A DNA stretch of 64,000 nt, taken from contig JACDNU010000001.1 in the NCBI GenBank assembly GCA_017656505.1, positions 1 to 64,000 on the forward strand, given 5' to 3'. This document shows, piece after piece, positions 62,165 to 64,000 of the stretch. The translations under genes and the position numbers were made by a program. Source of the stretch: Archaeoglobus sp. (GTDB lineage: Archaea; Halobacteriota; Archaeoglobi; Archaeoglobales; Archaeoglobaceae). Position 1 is the stretch's first letter. The number at the start of each line of letters is the position of its first letter. Under the pieces are notes generated by a model. The model had not been told where the DNA came from and made no database searches. It saw only the letters and a list, made by a program, of their open reading frames with translations.

Positions 62165-63588
62165 ACTCCACCTCCTATCACCGCTTTAAGTCCGTTTAAA
62201 AGCATCGTGATCAGAGGAGGGAAGATGAAGATTATCGAGAGTATGCCGATAAGGTACAACGGCACATCAAGATACCGGCTGATCTTAGGTCTCTCCATTG
62301 CCTTTGGCGTTCCGTAAAAGATCTTCTTTAAGGTGTAGAAGCTGTACCATCCTGAAAGAATGAAGATGAAAACTATAGCAAGAATTAATCCAACGTTTGC
62401 CAGGCTGAACACATCTACTACACCACGAAGGATAAAGAACTCCCCGAACATACCTATGGCAAGAATCCCACCTAGATTCATGAAGCCTAGCAAAGCAGCG
62501 TTAGATAAGGATGGAACGTACTCGTGCAGTCCTCCCATTTTTCTTATGTCTCGCAATCCATGGTAGCTTGCAATCAAGCCGCCTGCGGTCATGAAAAGAA
62601 TTGATTTCCCGAAAGCGTGGGACATGTACTGGATAACAACTCCAATCAGACCAAAGGTTCCGAGACACAATCCAATGAGAATGTAACCCATCTGGGAAAC
62701 AGTCGAGTATGCAAGCAATCTTTTGTAATCAGTCTGCCTGAAAACTGCAAACCCAGCATAGATGCTCGAGATGATTGCGTAAACAAGAATCGGGTTTCTG
62801 TATGCGATGATGAAAGAAGGATCGATAAGGTATGCTCTTAGTAGAATGTAGCCAGCAAGCCCAACGGTGAGGGGGCTTAGCAAGGCGCTAACTGGAGTTG
62901 GAGCCTCAGCATGGGCCCATGGGAGCCAGATATGTGGCCCAAGGCCGGGAAGCTTAATCACCATTCCAACGAAGATGAGAAGCCACGCCACCATGCTTAT
63001 AGCTGATATATCCCTTATAGCAAGGCTTGAATTATCCAGCGCTACCACGATAAAGCCTATCAGCATTAAAACTCCTGCTACATTTGTCCATATGAAGTAC
63101 AGAATCCCGACCCACCTTCTATTGCCGTATCCATAGAGGTAGATCAGAAGGAAGGAGGTTATGAGCGAGATCTCGAGGAAAATGTAAAGCAGAACTAAAT
63201 TCCCGCTGTATACTAGCCAGAGCATGGAGGCGGCGTAGAATCCAAAAATGATTATGTATTTTCTATATTCATCGCTCCCAAGCCCCATTTCCTCGAACCT
63301 GTGCTGCATGTAGGGAAGGGAGTAGTAAGCCACCATGGCCGAAACTATGCAAACCGTGAGGCCGAATGCGTTGGAGATCGGATCGATGAGGATGTAAAAG
63401 TCGCCTACCGGCGGTGAGAAGGAGACTAAATTTATTTCCTGCGTGCTAAGCATTGCTAAACTTGCTAAGGCACCGACAAAAGGAATCAGGAATGAGAGTG
63501 AGAGTAAATGAGTTGCTTTTTTCGGGTTTAGAAATGGGGCAAGCAGGGAGGCGATGAAGGGGAGAGTTAGGAGGTAAACCAGAATCAT
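62161..63588 (-). CDS. fqoM: Fqo subunit M (NuoM-type antiporter-like)
   Basis: 475 residues, about 14 helices. LGPHIWLPWAHAEAPTPVSALLSPLTVGLAGYILLRAYLI and DYKRLLAYSTVSQMGYILIGLC are the NuoM proton-channel signatures. Start overlaps fqoK's end by four bases. Like L and N it pumps H+ or Na+ coupled to quinone reduction. Confidence 0.94.
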   Translation of the reverse strand: MILVYLLTLPFIASLLAPFLNPKKATHLLSLSFLIPFVGALASLAMLSTQEINLVSFSPPVGDFYILIDPISNAFGLTVCIVSAMVAYYSLPYMQHRFEEMGLGSDEYRKYIIIFGFYAASMLWLVYSGNLVLLYIFLEISLITSFLLIYLYGYGNRRWVGILYFIWTNVAGVLMLIGFIVVALDNSSLAIRDISAISMVAWLLIFVGMVIKLPGLGPHIWLPWAHAEAPTPVSALLSPLTVGLAGYILLRAYLIDPSFIIAYRNPILVYAIISSIYAGFAVFRQTDYKRLLAYSTVSQMGYILIGLCLGTFGLIGVVIQYMSHAFGKSILFMTAGGLIASYHGLRDIRKMGGLHEYVPSLSNAALLGFMNLGGILAIGMFGEFFILRGVVDVFSLANVGLILAIVFIFILSGWYSFYTLKKIFYGTPKAMERPKISRYLDVPLYLIGILSIIFIFPPLITMLLNGLKAVIGGGV

Positions 63589-63908
63589 AGACCTTCACCT
63601 CCCGCAAAGATGGATGATGTTGTTATGTCCTCTTTTAGCTTATCAAGCTTTACTATTGTTGCAATTAGCACGAGAAGCTCACTGCTGCTTGTGAATACTG
63701 TAATAACAGCAATTCCTAGACTTTCATTGATTAGGCTTTCAATGGAGAAGAGCGGGAGCAAAGCAAGGAAGACGGATGCAAACATGAGTTCCAAGGATAT
63801 AAGCAATCTGATTAGATCCTTACTTGAAATCGCCATTAAATATGCGATCATGAGAATCGACACCGAGGTTATCAGGATAGTCGCGACATCAATCACCGGA
63901 TCTATCAT
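63585..63908 (-). CDS. fqoK: Fqo subunit K (NuoK/ND4L)
   Basis: About 107 residues, three helices; the Glu-containing helix 2 (RLLISLELMFASVFLALLPLF) is typical of NuoK. The ATG at 63908, seven bases after AGGTGAT, is favoured over the GTG at 63929. It follows fqoJ, which it slightly overlaps. Confidence 0.9.
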   Translation of the reverse strand: MIDPVIDVATILITSVSILMIAYLMAISSKDLIRLLISLELMFASVFLALLPLFSIESLINESLGIAVITVFTSSSELLVLIATIVKLDKLKEDITTSSIFAGGEGL

Positions 63909-63912
63909 CTGA

Positions 63913-63999
63913 TCAATCACCTGAACCACCCCTTGAGATTGATAGAACAGATAACATCAGTAGAACCACCAAAGATGTAAGGGCCGAAAAAAGGAGGAC
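63913..63999 (-). CDS. fqoJ: Fqo subunit J (NuoJ), partial, 3' end only
   Basis: The last 28 codons of an ORF that runs off the right edge (last bases of the minus-strand gene). ALTSLVVLLMLSVLSISRGGSGD is strongly hydrophobic with a polar tail, ending TGA at 63913. Position directly ahead of fqoK and composition are those of NuoJ. The rest lies outside the window. Confidence 0.75.
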   Translation of the reverse strand, partial: VLLFSALTSLVVLLMLSVLSISRGGSGD

Positions 64000-64000
64000 A

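Noticed and set aside
1-64000. CRISPR array, insertion sequence, prophage or rRNA operon
   Set aside because: No regularly spaced direct repeats, transposase, phage structural genes or rRNA seen.

Overview
The window is a chromosomal segment of an anaerobic, probably hyperthermophilic euryarchaeon, most likely of the Archaeoglobales (Archaeoglobus, Ferroglobus or Geoglobus). The grounds are archaeal information-processing genes (PolD small subunit DP1, thermosome, exosome, RNase P Pop5, proteasome alpha, RpoP, SBDS), ether-lipid genes (GGGP synthase followed by a UbiA prenyltransferase), a C/D box sRNA, tRNA genes with introns, TATA-box promoters close to start codons, and an almost complete fqo (F420H2:menaquinone oxidoreductase) operon. 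I saw no insertion sequence, prophage or CRISPR array. Genes are dense, often overlap by 4-20 bases, and only one gene-free stretch exceeds 300 bases.

Layout. 0.1-0.9 kb: cupin and mobB. 1.0-5.9 kb: cobamide nucleotide-loop assembly and cobinamide salvage (cobY, cobS, cbiB, cobD, cbiZ, cobT). 6-9.3 kb: acyl-CoA ligase, a 30-residue membrane microprotein, a sodium:solute symporter and a degenerate response regulator that runs into an antisense intron-containing tRNA-Lys. 9.6-16.9 kb: secreted protein, PolD DP1, signal peptidase, a LysO-like transporter split in two, thioredoxin, anion permease, phosphohexomutase. 16.9-23.8 kb: acyl-CoA synthetase, C/D box sRNA, truD, ArsR-type regulator, HD hydrolase, MscS channel, intron-containing tRNA-Pro, archaemetzincin. 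23.8-31.4 kb: two radical SAM/SPASM-like enzymes, DUF116, thermosome, iron-sulfur flavoprotein, a Cys-rich exported peptide. 31.4-39.2 kb: a long leftward block with m5C methyltransferase, DUF2148, ether-lipid genes, rpoP, eL43, Rrp42, Rrp41, Rrp4, SBDS, PsmA and Pop5 (the archaeal exosome superoperon). 39.3-40.6 kb: nucleoside deaminase. 41.1-47.9 kb: transglutaminase/MoxR/DUF58 operon. 47.9-53.2 kb: DUF531, KptA, a structured intergenic hairpin, CooC, MqnP-like prenyltransferase, and a CitG-like/DUF447 pair. 53.2-64 kb: fqoJ(partial)-K-M-L-N-A-B/C-D-H-I-F, read leftward.

How it fits together. Fqo oxidises F420H2 and reduces menaquinone; the MqnP-like prenyltransferase would help make that quinone. 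The two acyl-CoA ligases and the symporter suggest uptake and activation of organic acids. The exosome block links RNA decay, RNA processing and proteolysis. The observations most worth a second look are a C/D box sRNA between truD and the acyl-CoA synthetase; short imperfect tandem repeats at many gene boundaries, some encoding protein termini (FqoN, FqoH, archaemetzincin); a response regulator with Glu at the phosphoacceptor position; a symporter-coupled microprotein; a 66-nt hairpin upstream of cooC; and a four-cluster FqoI.
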